A DNA stretch of 64,000 nt from an uncultured Comamonadaceae bacterium (GTDB lineage: Bacteria > Pseudomonadota > Gammaproteobacteria > Burkholderiales > Burkholderiaceae), in the NCBI GenBank assembly GCA_946482595.1, contig CAMLSD010000009.1, forward strand, positions 1 through 64,000, given 5' to 3'. Made by a program: the position numbers and the translations under genes. This document shows positions 46,126 to 55,974 of this stretch, piece after piece; position 1 is the first letter of the stretch, and each line of letters opens with the position of its first letter. The notes under the pieces were generated by a model that made no database searches, was not told the origin of the DNA, and saw nothing but the letters and a program-made list of their open reading frames with translations.

Positions 46126-47855
46126 TGCTGCGTCGCATCGCTTTGAAGGACTTTGTCATCGTCAGCGAACTGGATGTCGAGCTCGACACCGGGTTTTCAG
46201 TGCTCACCGGCGAGACCGGCGCGGGCAAGTCCATCCTGATCGACGCACTGCAGCTCGCCCTGGGCAGCCGCGGTGACGCCGGTGTGGTGCGCGAAGGCGC
46301 CACCCGCACCGAGATCACGGCCGTGTTCGACGCGCCGCCCAGCCTGGCGCCCTGGCTCGACGAGGCCGGGTTCGAGCCGGGTGACGAGCTGCTCTTGCGC
46401 CGCTCGATCGACACCCAGGGCAAGAGCCGGGCATGGATCAACGGCAGCGCGGCCACCGTGGCGCAGTTGCGCACCGTGGCCGAACATCTGGTGGACATCC
46501 ACGGCCAGCATGCCTGGCAAAGCCTGACCCGTCAGGATTCGGTGCGGGGCCTGCTTGATGCCTATGCCGGCTGCGACCTCAAGCCCCTGGCCGCCGCCTG
46601 GGTCGCCTGGCGCGAGGCGCAGCACACGCTTGACGAAGCCCGCACTCGTCAGGCCGACCTGGCCCGTGAACGCGAGCGCCTGAGCTGGCAGATCGGCGAG
46701 CTCGACAAGCTCGCACCGGGGGCCGACGAATGGGACGAGCTCGATGCCGAGCACAAGCGCATGAGCCATGCCCAGGCCCTGATCGACGCGGCCCAGGCGG
46801 CGCTCGATGCGGTGTCCGAGGGGGAGGCCAGTGCCGACGAACTGACCGGCCGGGCGATCGAAGGGCTGCAGGAGGTGTGCGAATACGACGCCTCGCTGGC
46901 CAACGTGATCGAGGTGCTGCAGGGTGCTCAGGCGCAGCTCCAGGACGCGGCCCATACCCTGCACGGTTACCTGCGCCATGGCGAGCTCGACCCCGACCGC
47001 CTGCAGGAGCTCGACGAGCGGCTGTCGGCCTGGATGAGCCTGGCGCGCCGCTACCGCCGCCCGCCGGGCGAGCTGCCGGCCGTGCTGCAGGCCTGGAAGG
47101 CCGAGCTGCGCGAGCTCGATGCCGCGGCCGACCTCGACAGCCTGGAGCAGGCCGCCGCGACGGCGCGCAAGGCCTTTGATGCGGCCGCGCGGAGTGTGAG
47201 CCAGGCGCGCCGCCAGGCGGCACCGCAACTGGCAGCCACCGTGACGCAGGCGATGCAGTCGCTGGGCATGGGCGGCGGGCGCTTCGAGGTGGCCCTGCAG
47301 CCGCTCGATGCACCGCAGAGTTTTGGTGCCGAGACCGTCGAATTCCTGGTCGCCGGGCATGAGGGCAGCACACCGCGTCCGCTGGCCAAGGTGGCCTCCG
47401 GCGGCGAGCTGTCGCGCATTGCGCTGGCCATTGCCGTGACGACCAGCCGCCTGGGCGAGGCTGGCACCCTGATCTTCGACGAGGTCGATTCCGGCGTGGG
47501 TGGCGCCGTGGCCGACACGGTGGGGCGCCTGATGAAGCAGCTCGGCCGCGACCGCCAGGTGCTGGCCGTGACCCACCTGCCGCAAGTGGCGGCCTGTGCC
47601 GACCACCACTTCGTCGTCAGCAAGGCCAGCCGCGACGGCGTCACCACCAGCGCGCTGGCCAGCGTGACCGGCGAACGCCGGGTCGGCGAGATTGCCCGCA
47701 TGCTCGGCGGGCAGCAGTTGTCCGGCACCAGCCTGGCGCACGCCCAGGAGATGCTGGCCGCCGCCGTGCAGGCCGACGACGCCGAGGCCTGTGCCGCACC
47801 GGCCATCGGTACACCGACCACCCCACCCGCCGCGCGCAACCGCAGGCGCAGTTGA
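46125..47855 (+). CDS. recN: DNA repair ATPase RecN
   Basis: A 576-residue SMC-like protein for double-strand break repair. The N-terminal half-ATPase has Walker A GETGAGKS (29-36), then a long coiled coil (about 150-360). The C-terminal half has signature [16 protein letters not shown] and Walker [13 protein letters not shown]. The last 35 residues are Ala/Pro-rich. The start at 46125 overlaps the nadK stop by one base; the open frame further upstream is nadK in another frame. Confidence 0.96.
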   Translation: MLRRIALKDFVIVSELDVELDTGFSVLTGETGAGKSILIDALQLALGSRGDAGVVREGATRTEITAVFDAPPSLAPWLDEAGFEPGDELLLRRSIDTQGKSRAWINGSAATVAQLRTVAEHLVDIHGQHAWQSLTRQDSVRGLLDAYAGCDLKPLAAAWVAWREAQHTLDEARTRQADLARERERLSWQIGELDKLAPGADEWDELDAEHKRMSHAQALIDAAQAALDAVSEGEASADELTGRAIEGLQEVCEYDASLANVIEVLQGAQAQLQDAAHTLHGYLRHGELDPDRLQELDERLSAWMSLARRYRRPPGELPAVLQAWKAELRELDAAADLDSLEQAAATARKAFDAAARSVSQARRQAAPQLAATVTQAMQSLGMGGGRFEVALQPLDAPQSFGAETVEFLVAGHEGSTPRPLAKVASGGELSRIALAIAVTTSRLGEAGTLIFDEVDSGVGGAVADTVGRLMKQLGRDRQVLAVTHLPQVAACADHHFVVSKASRDGVTTSALASVTGERRVGEIARMLGGQQLSGTSLAHAQEMLAAAVQADDAEACAAPAIGTPTTPPAARNRRRS

Positions 47856-48790
47856 TGCCGACCATGATCGACCCCGACATCCCTGACCCTCCCGGCCGCA
47901 TCGACCCCGCCTTGCGCGACGTCGTGCGGGAGGTCGTGCTGATCACCGGCATCTCGGGTTCCGGCAAGTCGGTGGCGCTGCATGCGCTGGAGGACGCGGG
48001 CTACTTCTGCGTCGACAACCTGCCGGCCGAGCTGCTGGAAAGCTGCGTGGCGCTGGAGCACTCGCGCTTCACGCCCAAGGTGGCGATTGCCGCTGACGTG
48101 CGCACCGCACGGTCACTGCCCCTGCTGCTGCCGGCCATGGCACGCCTGCGCGCCGGCGGGGTGACGATCAAGTCGGTGTTTCTCGACGCCTCGACCGACA
48201 CGCTCGTGCGGCGGTTCTCCGAGACCCGCCGGCGGCACCCGCTGTCCAGCCAGGTCACCGAAGATGGGGATGCGCAGCATGCCCTGATGGAGGCGATCGA
48301 ACTGGAGCGTGATCTGTTGTCCGAGCTGCGCCAGGAGTCCGGCGTGATCGACACCAGCGAGTTGCGGCCCACACAGTTGCGCAGCTGGATCAAGAACGTC
48401 GTCGAGGCACCACCGTCGTCGCTGACACTGGTGTTCGAGTCGTTTGCCTTCAAGCACGGGGTGCCGCTGGACGCGGATTTCGTCTTCGACGTGCGTGTGC
48501 TTCCCAACCCCTACTACATGCGTGAGCTGCGGCCCCAGACCGGGCGCGATGCGGCCGTGGCCGACTACCTGCAGGACCAGCCCGAGGTCACCGAGATGCT
48601 CGCGCAGATCGAGACCTTCCTGCGTCGCTGGCTGCCTTCGTTCGAGCAGGACCAGCGCAACTATCTGACGGTGGCGATCGGCTGCACCGGCGGTCAGCAC
48701 CGGTCGGTGTACTGTGTCGAACAGCTCGCGCGTCGATTCCGACCGCGCGGCACGACCCTGATCCGCCACCGCGAGCTCGATGCGAGGTAA
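47855..48790 (+). CDS. rapZ: RNase adapter / P-loop nucleotide-binding protein RapZ
   Basis: A 311-residue protein. P-loop GISGSGKS (32-39), [23 protein letters not shown], and the C-terminal RapZ domain with [13 protein letters not shown] and [11 protein letters not shown]. In enterobacteria it guides RNase E to GlmZ sRNA and senses glucosamine-6-phosphate. In beta-proteobacteria it is often near ptsN/hprK, which are not in this window. The ATG at 47855 shares one base with the recN stop. Confidence 0.94.
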   Translation: MPTMIDPDIPDPPGRIDPALRDVVREVVLITGISGSGKSVALHALEDAGYFCVDNLPAELLESCVALEHSRFTPKVAIAADVRTARSLPLLLPAMARLRAGGVTIKSVFLDASTDTLVRRFSETRRRHPLSSQVTEDGDAQHALMEAIELERDLLSELRQESGVIDTSELRPTQLRSWIKNVVEAPPSSLTLVFESFAFKHGVPLDADFVFDVRVLPNPYYMRELRPQTGRDAAVADYLQDQPEVTEMLAQIETFLRRWLPSFEQDQRNYLTVAIGCTGGQHRSVYCVEQLARRFRPRGTTLIRHRELDAR

Positions 48791-48837
48791 GCTCGCAGGG
48801 CGTGTTCTCCCGGGCCGGTCTGCGGCCGGCCCTGTCC

Positions 48838-49458
48838 ATGATCCCTGACCTCGAGCCTTCGTTGCTGCCGCTGTTTCCCCTGCAATCGGTGCTGTTCCCT
48901 GACGGCCTGCTGAGCCTGAAGGTGTTCGAAGCCCGCTACCTCGACCTGGTCACCGAATGCCTGCGCCAGCAGCAGCCGTTTGGTGTGGTCTGTCTCAACC
49001 GTGGCACCGAGGTGCGGCAGGCGGGCGAGGCGGTCGAATTCGAGCCGGTCGGTTGCATGGCCGAACTGCTGGAGGTCGACAGCCCGCAGTCGGGCATCCT
49101 GCAGGTGCGCTGCCGTGGCACCCAACGGTTTGCACTGGGCCACAGCGAACAGCAGCCCAACGGCCTGTGGACCGCTGAGGTCACTCCGCTCGAAGCCGAT
49201 CCGTCGGTGCTGCCCGAAGAGGCTTACATCGGGACGGCGCGTGCACTGGCCAATGCCATCCAGACCATGAAGCACCGCGGCCAGCACCCCTTCCTGGAGC
49301 CCTACCGTTTCGAGGACGCTGGCTGGATCGCCAACCGCTGGTGCGAGATCCTGCCCATCCCGGTGGCAGCGCGCCAGAAGCTGATGGAACTGCCCGACCC
49401 CCAGGTGCGCCTGCAACTGGTGGATCAGTTCCTGAAGAGCAAGGGCATCGTCGAGTGA
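48838..49458 (+). CDS. LON-protease N-terminal (substrate-binding) domain protein
   Basis: A 206-residue protein made of a LON_substr_bdg domain only: LPLFPLQSVLFPDGLLSLKVFEARYLDL near the start, then GILQVRCRGTQRFAL. There is no AAA or protease domain. Such stand-alone proteins are common and of unclear role, perhaps substrate recruitment. The ATG at 48838 places the start at the usual distance from the LPLFPL motif; an in-frame GTG at 48802 is an alternative. It is convergent with mutY, 30 nt apart. Confidence 0.88.
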   Translation: MIPDLEPSLLPLFPLQSVLFPDGLLSLKVFEARYLDLVTECLRQQQPFGVVCLNRGTEVRQAGEAVEFEPVGCMAELLEVDSPQSGILQVRCRGTQRFALGHSEQQPNGLWTAEVTPLEADPSVLPEEAYIGTARALANAIQTMKHRGQHPFLEPYRFEDAGWIANRWCEILPIPVAARQKLMELPDPQVRLQLVDQFLKSKGIVE

Positions 49459-49488
49459 GCGGCGGGCGGGGCGCGCAGCGTGGGCGCC

Positions 49489-50541
49489 TCAACCCCGGTG
49501 CGTACGCAGCAGCTTGACCAGCGCGGCCGGCAGACCCAGTGAGGGCAGATCGCGATAGGCGACCCACTGCCCGGGCAGCACCGGCAGGGTTGCCGGTGGC
49601 GGGTCGGTCAACCGCACATGCACCGGGTGCAGCAACCAGTCGAAGTGGGTCAGCACATGGCGCAGGCTGGGCAAGGCCGTGGCCTGCGGCTGCCAGGGGG
49701 CAATGGTCGAGTGCAACGCGTCATGCGATTCGAACTCGGGCAGGCTGTACAGCCCGGCCCAGACACCGCTGTCGGGGCGCTGCTGCAGCAGCAGGCGGTC
49801 ATCATGTTCCAGCCACAACCACCAGTGCTCGCGCTGGGTGCGCTTCAGCTTGCGGGTCTTGACTGGATAGGCCTCGGGTCGCCCCTGGGCATGTGCACTG
49901 CACAGCGCCTGCGCCGGGCAGATCAGGCAGCTCGGCGAGCGTGCCAGGCAGACCGTGGCGCCCAGGTCCATCAGGCCCTGGGTGTAGGCTTCGATGCCAT
50001 GGTCGGGCAGCAGGGCCGTGGCCAGGTCCCACAGGGCGCGTTCGTGGCGCGCCACGGCGAGGTCGTCGCCGAAACCCAGCAGGCGGGTCAGCACGCGTTT
50101 GACGTTGCCGTCCAGGATGGCCACCCGCTCACCGTGACAGAACGCCGCAATCGCCGCGGCCGTCGACCGGCCGATGCCGGGCAGGGTCTCGAGTTCGGCC
50201 GCGGTCGACGGGAACACACCACCATGCAGCTCGACCACCTGGCGTGCGCAGCGGTGCAGATTGCGCGCCCGGCTGTAGTAGCCCAGGCCAGCCCACGCAG
50301 CCAGCACCTCGTCCTGCGAGGCGGCGGCCAGGGCCTGCACATCGGGAAAGCGCTGCAGGAAGTGGGTGTAGTAGTCCAGCACCGTGGCGACCTGCGTCTG
50401 CTGCAGCATGATTTCCGACAGCCACACCCGGTAGGCGTCGCGGGTGCCCTGCCAGGGCAGGCGATGGCGGCCGTGCTCACGCTGCCAGGCGATCAGCCGG
50501 GGCGCGAAGTGCAGCCGGGTCGACTCGGGCAGGGCTGGCAA
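49489..50541 (-). CDS. mutY: Adenine DNA glycosylase MutY
   Basis: About 350 residues; removes A mispaired with 8-oxoG. The helix-hairpin-helix is LETLPGIGRSTAAAIAAF, with catalytic Asp in AILDGNVKRV and Glu in WLSEIMLQQTQV. The [4Fe-4S] cluster cysteines are CLARSPSCLICPAQALC (CX6CX2CX5C). The C-terminal NUDIX-like domain recognises 8-oxoG. No ATG is available near the expected start. TTG at 50541 (8 nt after the dynamin-gene stop) or GTG at 50580 (overlapping that gene) are the candidates. It pairs functionally with mutM, 2.2 kb away. Confidence 0.93.
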   Translation of the reverse strand: MPALPESTRLHFAPRLIAWQREHGRHRLPWQGTRDAYRVWLSEIMLQQTQVATVLDYYTHFLQRFPDVQALAAASQDEVLAAWAGLGYYSRARNLHRCARQVVELHGGVFPSTAAELETLPGIGRSTAAAIAAFCHGERVAILDGNVKRVLTRLLGFGDDLAVARHERALWDLATALLPDHGIEAYTQGLMDLGATVCLARSPSCLICPAQALCSAHAQGRPEAYPVKTRKLKRTQREHWWLWLEHDDRLLLQQRPDSGVWAGLYSLPEFESHDALHSTIAPWQPQATALPSLRHVLTHFDWLLHPVHVRLTDPPPATLPVLPGQWVAYRDLPSLGLPAALVKLLRTHRG

Positions 50542-50548
50542 GGGTGGG

Positions 50549-52522
50549 TCAGGCGAGGGCGGGTGCCGCGGCGGAGGCACCGGGTTCGCTTTCGGGCAGG
50601 TCCAGCGGGCCCGCGGCACGGGCCTGCAGTTCGGCCACCATGCCTTGCAGCCTGGATTGAAGTCCGCGCAGGCGCTCTTCCTGGGATTCGACTTCGAGCA
50701 GGCGCGATTCCAGTTCGTCACTGGCGGTGCGCACGCGTTCCAGCGATTCGCGACGGCGCTTGAAGTTGCGCCGGCGGTCGCGCAGCTGCGAGTCGATCTG
50801 GGCCGATGCGGTCTTGTTCCAGAGTTCGAGCTCGCCGCTGGCACCCTCGAACACCACCCGCAGCTTGGACACCAGCATGCGGCGGAACTGTTCCATGAAG
50901 CGCTGCTGGGACAGGCGCAGCGCCTGGGTCAGGCCCAGGTACTGCATGTAGTTGCGCTCGATCAGGTCGAGATCGCGGATGAAGCGCGACAGGTCGGGCG
51001 CCGGTGGCAGCGCCAGCCCGAAACCGAATTCGGCATTGAGCTTGTTGAACGACGCACCGAGCATGTCGTGGATCTCGTTGCCCTTGACCTGGCCTTCCTC
51101 GAGCATCGCGCGCAGCTGGGCGCACATGTCGCTGAAGGCCCGTTTGGCGCCCAGGTTCAGGATGGCCGAGCGCAGCTTGTCCTGCAGCGCTTCGGTGTGC
51201 TGACGCACGGCATCGGTCGAGATGCCGAGCAGGGCGTCCTTGAGCATGCGGGTGTGCACCGAGCGCATCGCCTGCACGCGCGAGATGCATTGCTCGAATT
51301 CGGCACTTTCGGCCTCGACCCGCTTGAGCATCATGCCGACGATGGCGCTGTTCTTGCCGCGCAGGCCGCGCAGTTCGAGCAACTGTTCGGCCAGCTGGCG
51401 GCGGCGATCGCCGAGGCGGCGACCCACCTGGGTCTGCAACTGGGCGGCGCCGTCGACGGCGGTGCGGGTCAGCACCTCCTTGCGATGCGGCAGCAGGCGC
51501 TGGCCCAGCGCGTCTTCCAGGTCGAGGATGCGGCTGGCACGCAGTTCGTCGGCATCGCCGGTCACACGGCCGGCCAGGGCCTGCTTGGCCGAGATCGGGA
51601 AGACCTGGTCTTCGGGGATCTCCAGCGTGTGGGCCGTCTGCACGCGCTGGCGGGCGATGTGGGCCTCGACCTCGGCCGGCGGGCTCAGCGGGTCGATCAG
51701 GGTGTCGATCTTGTTCAGCGCCACGTAGCGCGCCAGCGGCTGGCTGCTGAGGTGGTCGCGCCACATGGCCAGGTCCGACTTGGTGACACCGGTGTCGGCC
51801 GCCAGGATGAACACCGTGGCATGGGCCGACGGCAGCAGGCTCACCGTCAGTTCGGGTTCGGCACCGATCGCATTCAGGCCCGGGGTGTCCAGCACCACCA
51901 GGCCGCGCTTGAGCAGCGGGTGGGGGTAGTTGATGATCGCGTGCCGCCACGCGGGCACCTCGACCAGGCCGGTGTCGTCCAGCGGCGGGTTGTCCTGCGG
52001 GTGGTCGTCGCTCCAGAAGCCGAGGTTGCGGGCATCGTCGACCGACACCTGCCGGGTCTGCATCACCTGGGTGAGGGCCTCGGCCAGCAGGTCGGGCCGG
52101 CGCACGTTCAGCGGGGTGTGGCGCCAGGCGGTGGGTTGCTCGCGCAGCTCGCCGAGCGACTGGCCCTGCAGCCGGGTGTCGATGTCGAGCAGGCGCAGCG
52201 AGGGCGGCTCGTCGGGGTCGTAGCTCAACTCGACCGGGCACATCGTCGTGCGCCCCGGTGTGGCCGGCAGGATGCGCCGGCCGGTATCTGCAAAAAAGAT
52301 CGCGTTGATCAGCTCGGACTTGCCGCGCGAGAACTCGGCCACGAAGGCCACCACCAGCTTGTCGCCCGCCAGGCGCTGGCGCAGCGAATCGAGCAGCTCG
52401 GAAGCGGGTTCGTCCAGCAGGTCATGGTCGAACAGGAAGCGGGCGAGCTCCTGGAACTGCAGCTCCAGGCCGGCACGCCAGGCTCCCAGGGCATCGAGCT
52501 TGTGGGCAAAGGACTGGGCCAT
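50549..52522 (-). CDS. Dynamin-like GTPase
   Basis: A 657-residue large GTPase. The P-loop is AEFSRGKSE near residue 72-80, the switch region includes TPGRTTMCPVE, G3 is VVLDTPGLNAIG and G4 is ALNKIDTL. The C-terminal half is a long helical region (about 330-630) with many Arg/Glu heptads and little hydrophobicity, so membrane remodelling would be through peripheral contact. Bacterial dynamin-like proteins act in membrane surveillance or envelope stress; the role here is unknown. It lies directly upstream of mutY. Confidence 0.88.
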   Translation of the reverse strand: MAQSFAHKLDALGAWRAGLELQFQELARFLFDHDLLDEPASELLDSLRQRLAGDKLVVAFVAEFSRGKSELINAIFFADTGRRILPATPGRTTMCPVELSYDPDEPPSLRLLDIDTRLQGQSLGELREQPTAWRHTPLNVRRPDLLAEALTQVMQTRQVSVDDARNLGFWSDDHPQDNPPLDDTGLVEVPAWRHAIINYPHPLLKRGLVVLDTPGLNAIGAEPELTVSLLPSAHATVFILAADTGVTKSDLAMWRDHLSSQPLARYVALNKIDTLIDPLSPPAEVEAHIARQRVQTAHTLEIPEDQVFPISAKQALAGRVTGDADELRASRILDLEDALGQRLLPHRKEVLTRTAVDGAAQLQTQVGRRLGDRRRQLAEQLLELRGLRGKNSAIVGMMLKRVEAESAEFEQCISRVQAMRSVHTRMLKDALLGISTDAVRQHTEALQDKLRSAILNLGAKRAFSDMCAQLRAMLEEGQVKGNEIHDMLGASFNKLNAEFGFGLALPPAPDLSRFIRDLDLIERNYMQYLGLTQALRLSQQRFMEQFRRMLVSKLRVVFEGASGELELWNKTASAQIDSQLRDRRRNFKRRRESLERVRTASDELESRLLEVESQEERLRGLQSRLQGMVAELQARAAGPLDLPESEPGASAAAPALA

Positions 52523-52613
52523 GGACTGCAGCAGGAGGTGGGCGAGGGGGTCGTCGTCGGTGCGTTGGGGCGGGAGTTTGTAACCACTTGTGCGCGAGTG
52601 GGCCGATCCGGCC

Positions 52614-52637
52614 GCACGAGCGTGCACGATTGCACGA
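52614..52637. promoter_or_regulatory. Three GCACGA direct repeats with a CGTGCA dyad
   Basis: gcacga occurs at 52614, 52624 and 52632. cgtgca (52621-52626) and tgcacg (52631-52636) form a perfect dyad around cgat. The element lies about 100 nt upstream of the leftward dynamin-like gene, in the 243-nt gap after mutM. It is a possible regulator site; nothing else in the gap is recognisable. Confidence 0.4.
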
Positions 52638-52765
52638 ACAGACCGCCCGTCTGGTGACCGGATGGTAGCGCATGGTGGTTCCCCTGGCCGCCGGTGCTGG
52701 CCGCAGGTGGCGCCGGATTTCACGGTTTTGTCATTGCACCGGCATGAACGGTGCCATGCGGCGGA

Positions 52766-53581
52766 TCAACGTTTCTGGCAGCCGCTGCAGAAAAACGTCG
52801 ACCGCTGGCCCTGCACGATGCGCCGCACCGGTGCGGCGCAGCGCGGGCAGGGCTGCCCGGCGCGGTCATAGACCTGGGCCGTGAGCTGGAATTCGCCGTT
52901 GTGGCCGTTGGCGTCGCGAAAGTCGCGCAGCGTGGAGCCGCCCACCGCGACCGCGCGCGCCAGGGTGTTGCGTACCGCCTCGGCCAGCCGGTCGCAGCGC
53001 GCGCGGCTGATGCGCCCGGCCGGCGTGCGCGGGTCGATGGCCGCGGCAAACAGCGCCTCCGACGCATAGATGTTGCCCACACCGACCACCACGTCACCGG
53101 CCAGCAGCGCCTGCTTGACGGCCACCCGCCGGCCCCTGAAGCGCTCGTGCAGCAGCGCCCCGGTGAAACCGGCCTCCAGCGGCTCGACCCCCAGCCCGGC
53201 CAGCAGCTTGCGCGCCGGGTCGGCCGCCGGTGAGGCCGACCACACCACCGCACCGAAACGACGCGGGTCGTGCAGGCGCAGCACACCGCGATCGGTGTGG
53301 AGGTCGAAATGATCGTGCGGGCCGGGCGGCGGGGCCAGCGGCGCAAAGCTGAGCGAGCCGGACATGCCCAGGTGCAGCAGCAGGCCCTGGTCGTCGAGCG
53401 GCAGCCACAGGTACTTGCCGCGGCGCGACACGGCGCCGACCTGGGCGCCACGCAGGCTGGCCGGGTCACAGCCCAGCGGCCAGCGCAGCGGCTTGCCCAG
53501 GCGCACGTCGAGCACGCGGGCCCCCTCGATGCGGTGGGCAAGACTCAGGCGGGTGACCTCGACCTCGGGCAGTTCAGGCAT
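52766..53581 (-). CDS. mutM: Formamidopyrimidine-DNA glycosylase MutM
   Basis: A 271-residue Fpg/MutM enzyme that removes oxidised purines such as 8-oxoG. It starts [15 protein letters not shown], giving catalytic Pro after Met removal and Glu. Lys lies in [10 protein letters not shown]. The H2TH segment includes [20 protein letters not shown]. The zinc finger at the end is CPRC and CSGC (CX2C-X16-CX2C). Length is normal. Divergent from the TPR gene, which begins 51 nt away. Confidence 0.96.
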   Translation of the reverse strand: MPELPEVEVTRLSLAHRIEGARVLDVRLGKPLRWPLGCDPASLRGAQVGAVSRRGKYLWLPLDDQGLLLHLGMSGSLSFAPLAPPPGPHDHFDLHTDRGVLRLHDPRRFGAVVWSASPAADPARKLLAGLGVEPLEAGFTGALLHERFRGRRVAVKQALLAGDVVVGVGNIYASEALFAAAIDPRTPAGRISRARCDRLAEAVRNTLARAVAVGGSTLRDFRDANGHNGEFQLTAQVYDRAGQPCPRCAAPVRRIVQGQRSTFFCSGCQKR

Positions 53582-53632
53582 GAAGGGAATTATGGGCGCT
53601 GCGTAGAATCAGACGCAGTCAAGGAGTCATTC

Positions 53633-55423
53633 ATGCCCGTTGCCGCCCCGTTTCGCCGTCTGCTTGCCTTGACCGCCATGCTGGCCGGTACCGGGCTGGC
53701 CCCACAGGTCCATGCAGCGGTCGAGCCGGGCGTGACCAGCGGCGCTGTCGAGAACTCCGACCTCGACGCGTCGATGTTCTATCAGCTGCTGATCGGCGAG
53801 ATGGAACTGCGCTCGGGCAATGCCGGCGCGGCCTATGAAATCCTGCTCGACGGTGCGCGCAAGACCCGTGACGAGCGGCTGTTCCGCCGCGCCACCGAGA
53901 TCGCCCTGCAGGCGCGTGCCGGCGAGCAGGCCCTGGCCGCGGCGCAGGCCTGGCGCACGGCGCTCCCGGTGTCGGCCGAGGCGCATCGCTTCACCGCGCA
54001 GTTGCTGGTCGGGCTCAATCGCACCGCCGAGGCGCTGGAGCCGCTGCGTGCGCTGGTCGCCAGCACACCGGCCGATGAGCGGGCCGGCATGATCGCCACG
54101 CTGCCGCGGTTTTTTGCGCGCGCCGCCGATCGCAAGACCCTCGCCGGTGTGATCGAACAGGCCTTGCTGCCTTACACCACCCAGGCCGACACGCGCGTGG
54201 CGGCGCTGGTGACCACCGGCCGGATGCGGCTGTCGGCCCAGGAGCCCGAACGCGCGCTGGCGCTGGCCCAGCAGGCCCAGCGTGCCGATGCGGCCGCCGA
54301 AGGCCCGGCCTTGCTCGCGCTCGAGCTGATGTCCTTGCTGCCGGCTGCTGAAGACACGGTGCGCAACTACCTGCAGGCCAATCCCAAGGGCAACGCCATC
54401 CGCCTCACCTATGTGCGCACGCTGGTGTCCAGCCAGCGCTATGGTGACGCTGCGACGCAGCTCGAAACCGCCACCCGGCTCGAGCCGGAAGTGGCTCAGC
54501 CCTGGCTCAGCCTCGGGGCACTGCGCATCGAGCTGAAGCAGCCGCGCGCCGCCCAGGAGGCGCTGCAGCGCTACCTCGACCTGGCCCAGGCCCAGCCCCA
54601 GCCTGACACCCGCCCCGCCGGTGCAGGTGAGGAGGCCGGCGGCATGAACCGCGCCGAAGGCCTGACCCAGGCCTACCTGCTGATGGCCCAGGCGGCCGAG
54701 GACCAGCGCGATTTCGTGCGGGCCGAGGAGTGGCTTTCGCGCATCGACAATGCCGACAGCGCGTTGAGCGTGCAGCTGCGCCGTGCTTCGCTGCTGGCCA
54801 AGCAGGGGCGACTCGACGCGGGCCGCGAGCTGTTGCGCAAGGTGCCCGAGCGCGAGCCCCAGGATGCACGTGCCAAGCTGCTGGCCGAGTCCAGCCTGCT
54901 GCGTGACGTCAAGCAGTGGGACGAGGCCTATCGCGTGCTTGGCCAGGCCAACGAGCGCTTTGCCGACGACGTCGACCTGCTGTACGAGCAGGCGATGATG
55001 GCCGAGAAGATCAACCGCATCGACGAGATGGAGCGCCTGCTGCGCCGCGTGATGGCGCTCAAGCCGGATCACTACCATGCGTACAACGCGCTGGGCTACA
55101 CGCTGGCCGACCGGGGCCAGCGGCTCGACGAGGCGCGCGACCTCGTGCAGAAGGCGCTGACGCTGGCGCCGAACGAGCCTTTCATCATCGACAGCCTGGG
55201 CTGGATCGAATTCCGGCTGGGCATGCCGGAGTCGGCCTTGCGCCACCTTCAGCGGGCCTACCAGGCCCGGCCCGATGCCGAGATCGGCGCACACCTGGGT
55301 GAAGTGCTGTGGGTGCTCGGGCGGCGCGACGAGGCACGCAAGGTCTGGCGCGAGGCCCGCGATCGCGACGCTGCGAATGAAGTGCTGAAGGAAACCCTGG
55401 CCCGGCTCAAGGTGGATCTGTGA
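53633..55423 (+). CDS. TPR-repeat protein upstream of lolB
   Basis: A 596-residue secreted or membrane-attached protein. A signal peptide (hydrophobic about 10-22, cleavage near VHA at 28) is followed by tetratricopeptide repeats over most of the chain, clearest at 455-560 (YHAYNALGYTLADRGQRLDEA). Such proteins precede lolB in many beta-proteobacteria and are annotated as lipoprotein-related scaffolds. AAGGAG precedes the ATG, and TAGAAT at 53604 is a possible -10. TGATG overlap with lolB. Confidence 0.88.
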   Translation: MPVAAPFRRLLALTAMLAGTGLAPQVHAAVEPGVTSGAVENSDLDASMFYQLLIGEMELRSGNAGAAYEILLDGARKTRDERLFRRATEIALQARAGEQALAAAQAWRTALPVSAEAHRFTAQLLVGLNRTAEALEPLRALVASTPADERAGMIATLPRFFARAADRKTLAGVIEQALLPYTTQADTRVAALVTTGRMRLSAQEPERALALAQQAQRADAAAEGPALLALELMSLLPAAEDTVRNYLQANPKGNAIRLTYVRTLVSSQRYGDAATQLETATRLEPEVAQPWLSLGALRIELKQPRAAQEALQRYLDLAQAQPQPDTRPAGAGEEAGGMNRAEGLTQAYLLMAQAAEDQRDFVRAEEWLSRIDNADSALSVQLRRASLLAKQGRLDAGRELLRKVPEREPQDARAKLLAESSLLRDVKQWDEAYRVLGQANERFADDVDLLYEQAMMAEKINRIDEMERLLRRVMALKPDHYHAYNALGYTLADRGQRLDEARDLVQKALTLAPNEPFIIDSLGWIEFRLGMPESALRHLQRAYQARPDAEIGAHLGEVLWVLGRRDEARKVWREARDRDAANEVLKETLARLKVDL

Positions 55424-55974
55424 TGACCCTGCGCGCCTGGTGTCGCCGCCTGGTGCTGGTCGGGGCCTGCATGCTCGCTGCGGGCTGCGCCTCGCGGCTG
55501 CCCGAGGCTTCGGCGCCGCTGTCTTCGGCCATGTCGGGGCGTCTGGCGGTGCGCATCGATCCGGTCCAGCCAGGCGAGCCGGTTCGATCTTCGTCAGCGG
55601 TGTTCGAGTTGCTGGGCGAACCCGCAAGCGGTGAGCTGCGCCTGTCGTCACCTCTGGGCACGCTGATGGCTGTGGCACGGTGGCAGCCTGGGTCGGCGTG
55701 GCTGCAGGCCGACGGTCAGGTGCGCGAGTACACCGACCTCGATGCGCTCACCTACGAGATGATCGGCGAGACCCTGCCGGTGGCGGCCCTGTTCGACTGG
55801 CTGCGGGCCCGACCCTGGCCGGGTGCACCCAGCGAGGCGCTGGCGGGCGAAAGCCCGGGTTTTGTCCAGTTGGGCTGGCAGGTCGACGTGGCCCAGGCGG
55901 CCGATGGATTGATCGTCGCCACGCGCCGTACGCCCCCCGTCGTGACGGTGCGCGCCAAGGTCGATCCGTCGTGA
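55423..55974 (+). CDS. lolB: Outer-membrane lipoprotein insertion protein LolB
   Basis: A 183-residue lipoprotein that receives lipoproteins from LolA and inserts them in the outer membrane. The signal peptide ends with lipobox LAAGC (Cys22). The beta-barrel half has MSGRLAVRIDP and GELRLSSPLGTLMAVARWQPG. The ATG at 55423 shares one base with the TPR stop, and its own stop overlaps the ispE GTG by 4 nt. The lolB-ispE order is conserved in beta- and gamma-proteobacteria. Confidence 0.93.
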   Translation: MTLRAWCRRLVLVGACMLAAGCASRLPEASAPLSSAMSGRLAVRIDPVQPGEPVRSSSAVFELLGEPASGELRLSSPLGTLMAVARWQPGSAWLQADGQVREYTDLDALTYEMIGETLPVAALFDWLRARPWPGAPSEALAGESPGFVQLGWQVDVAQAADGLIVATRRTPPVVTVRAKVDPS

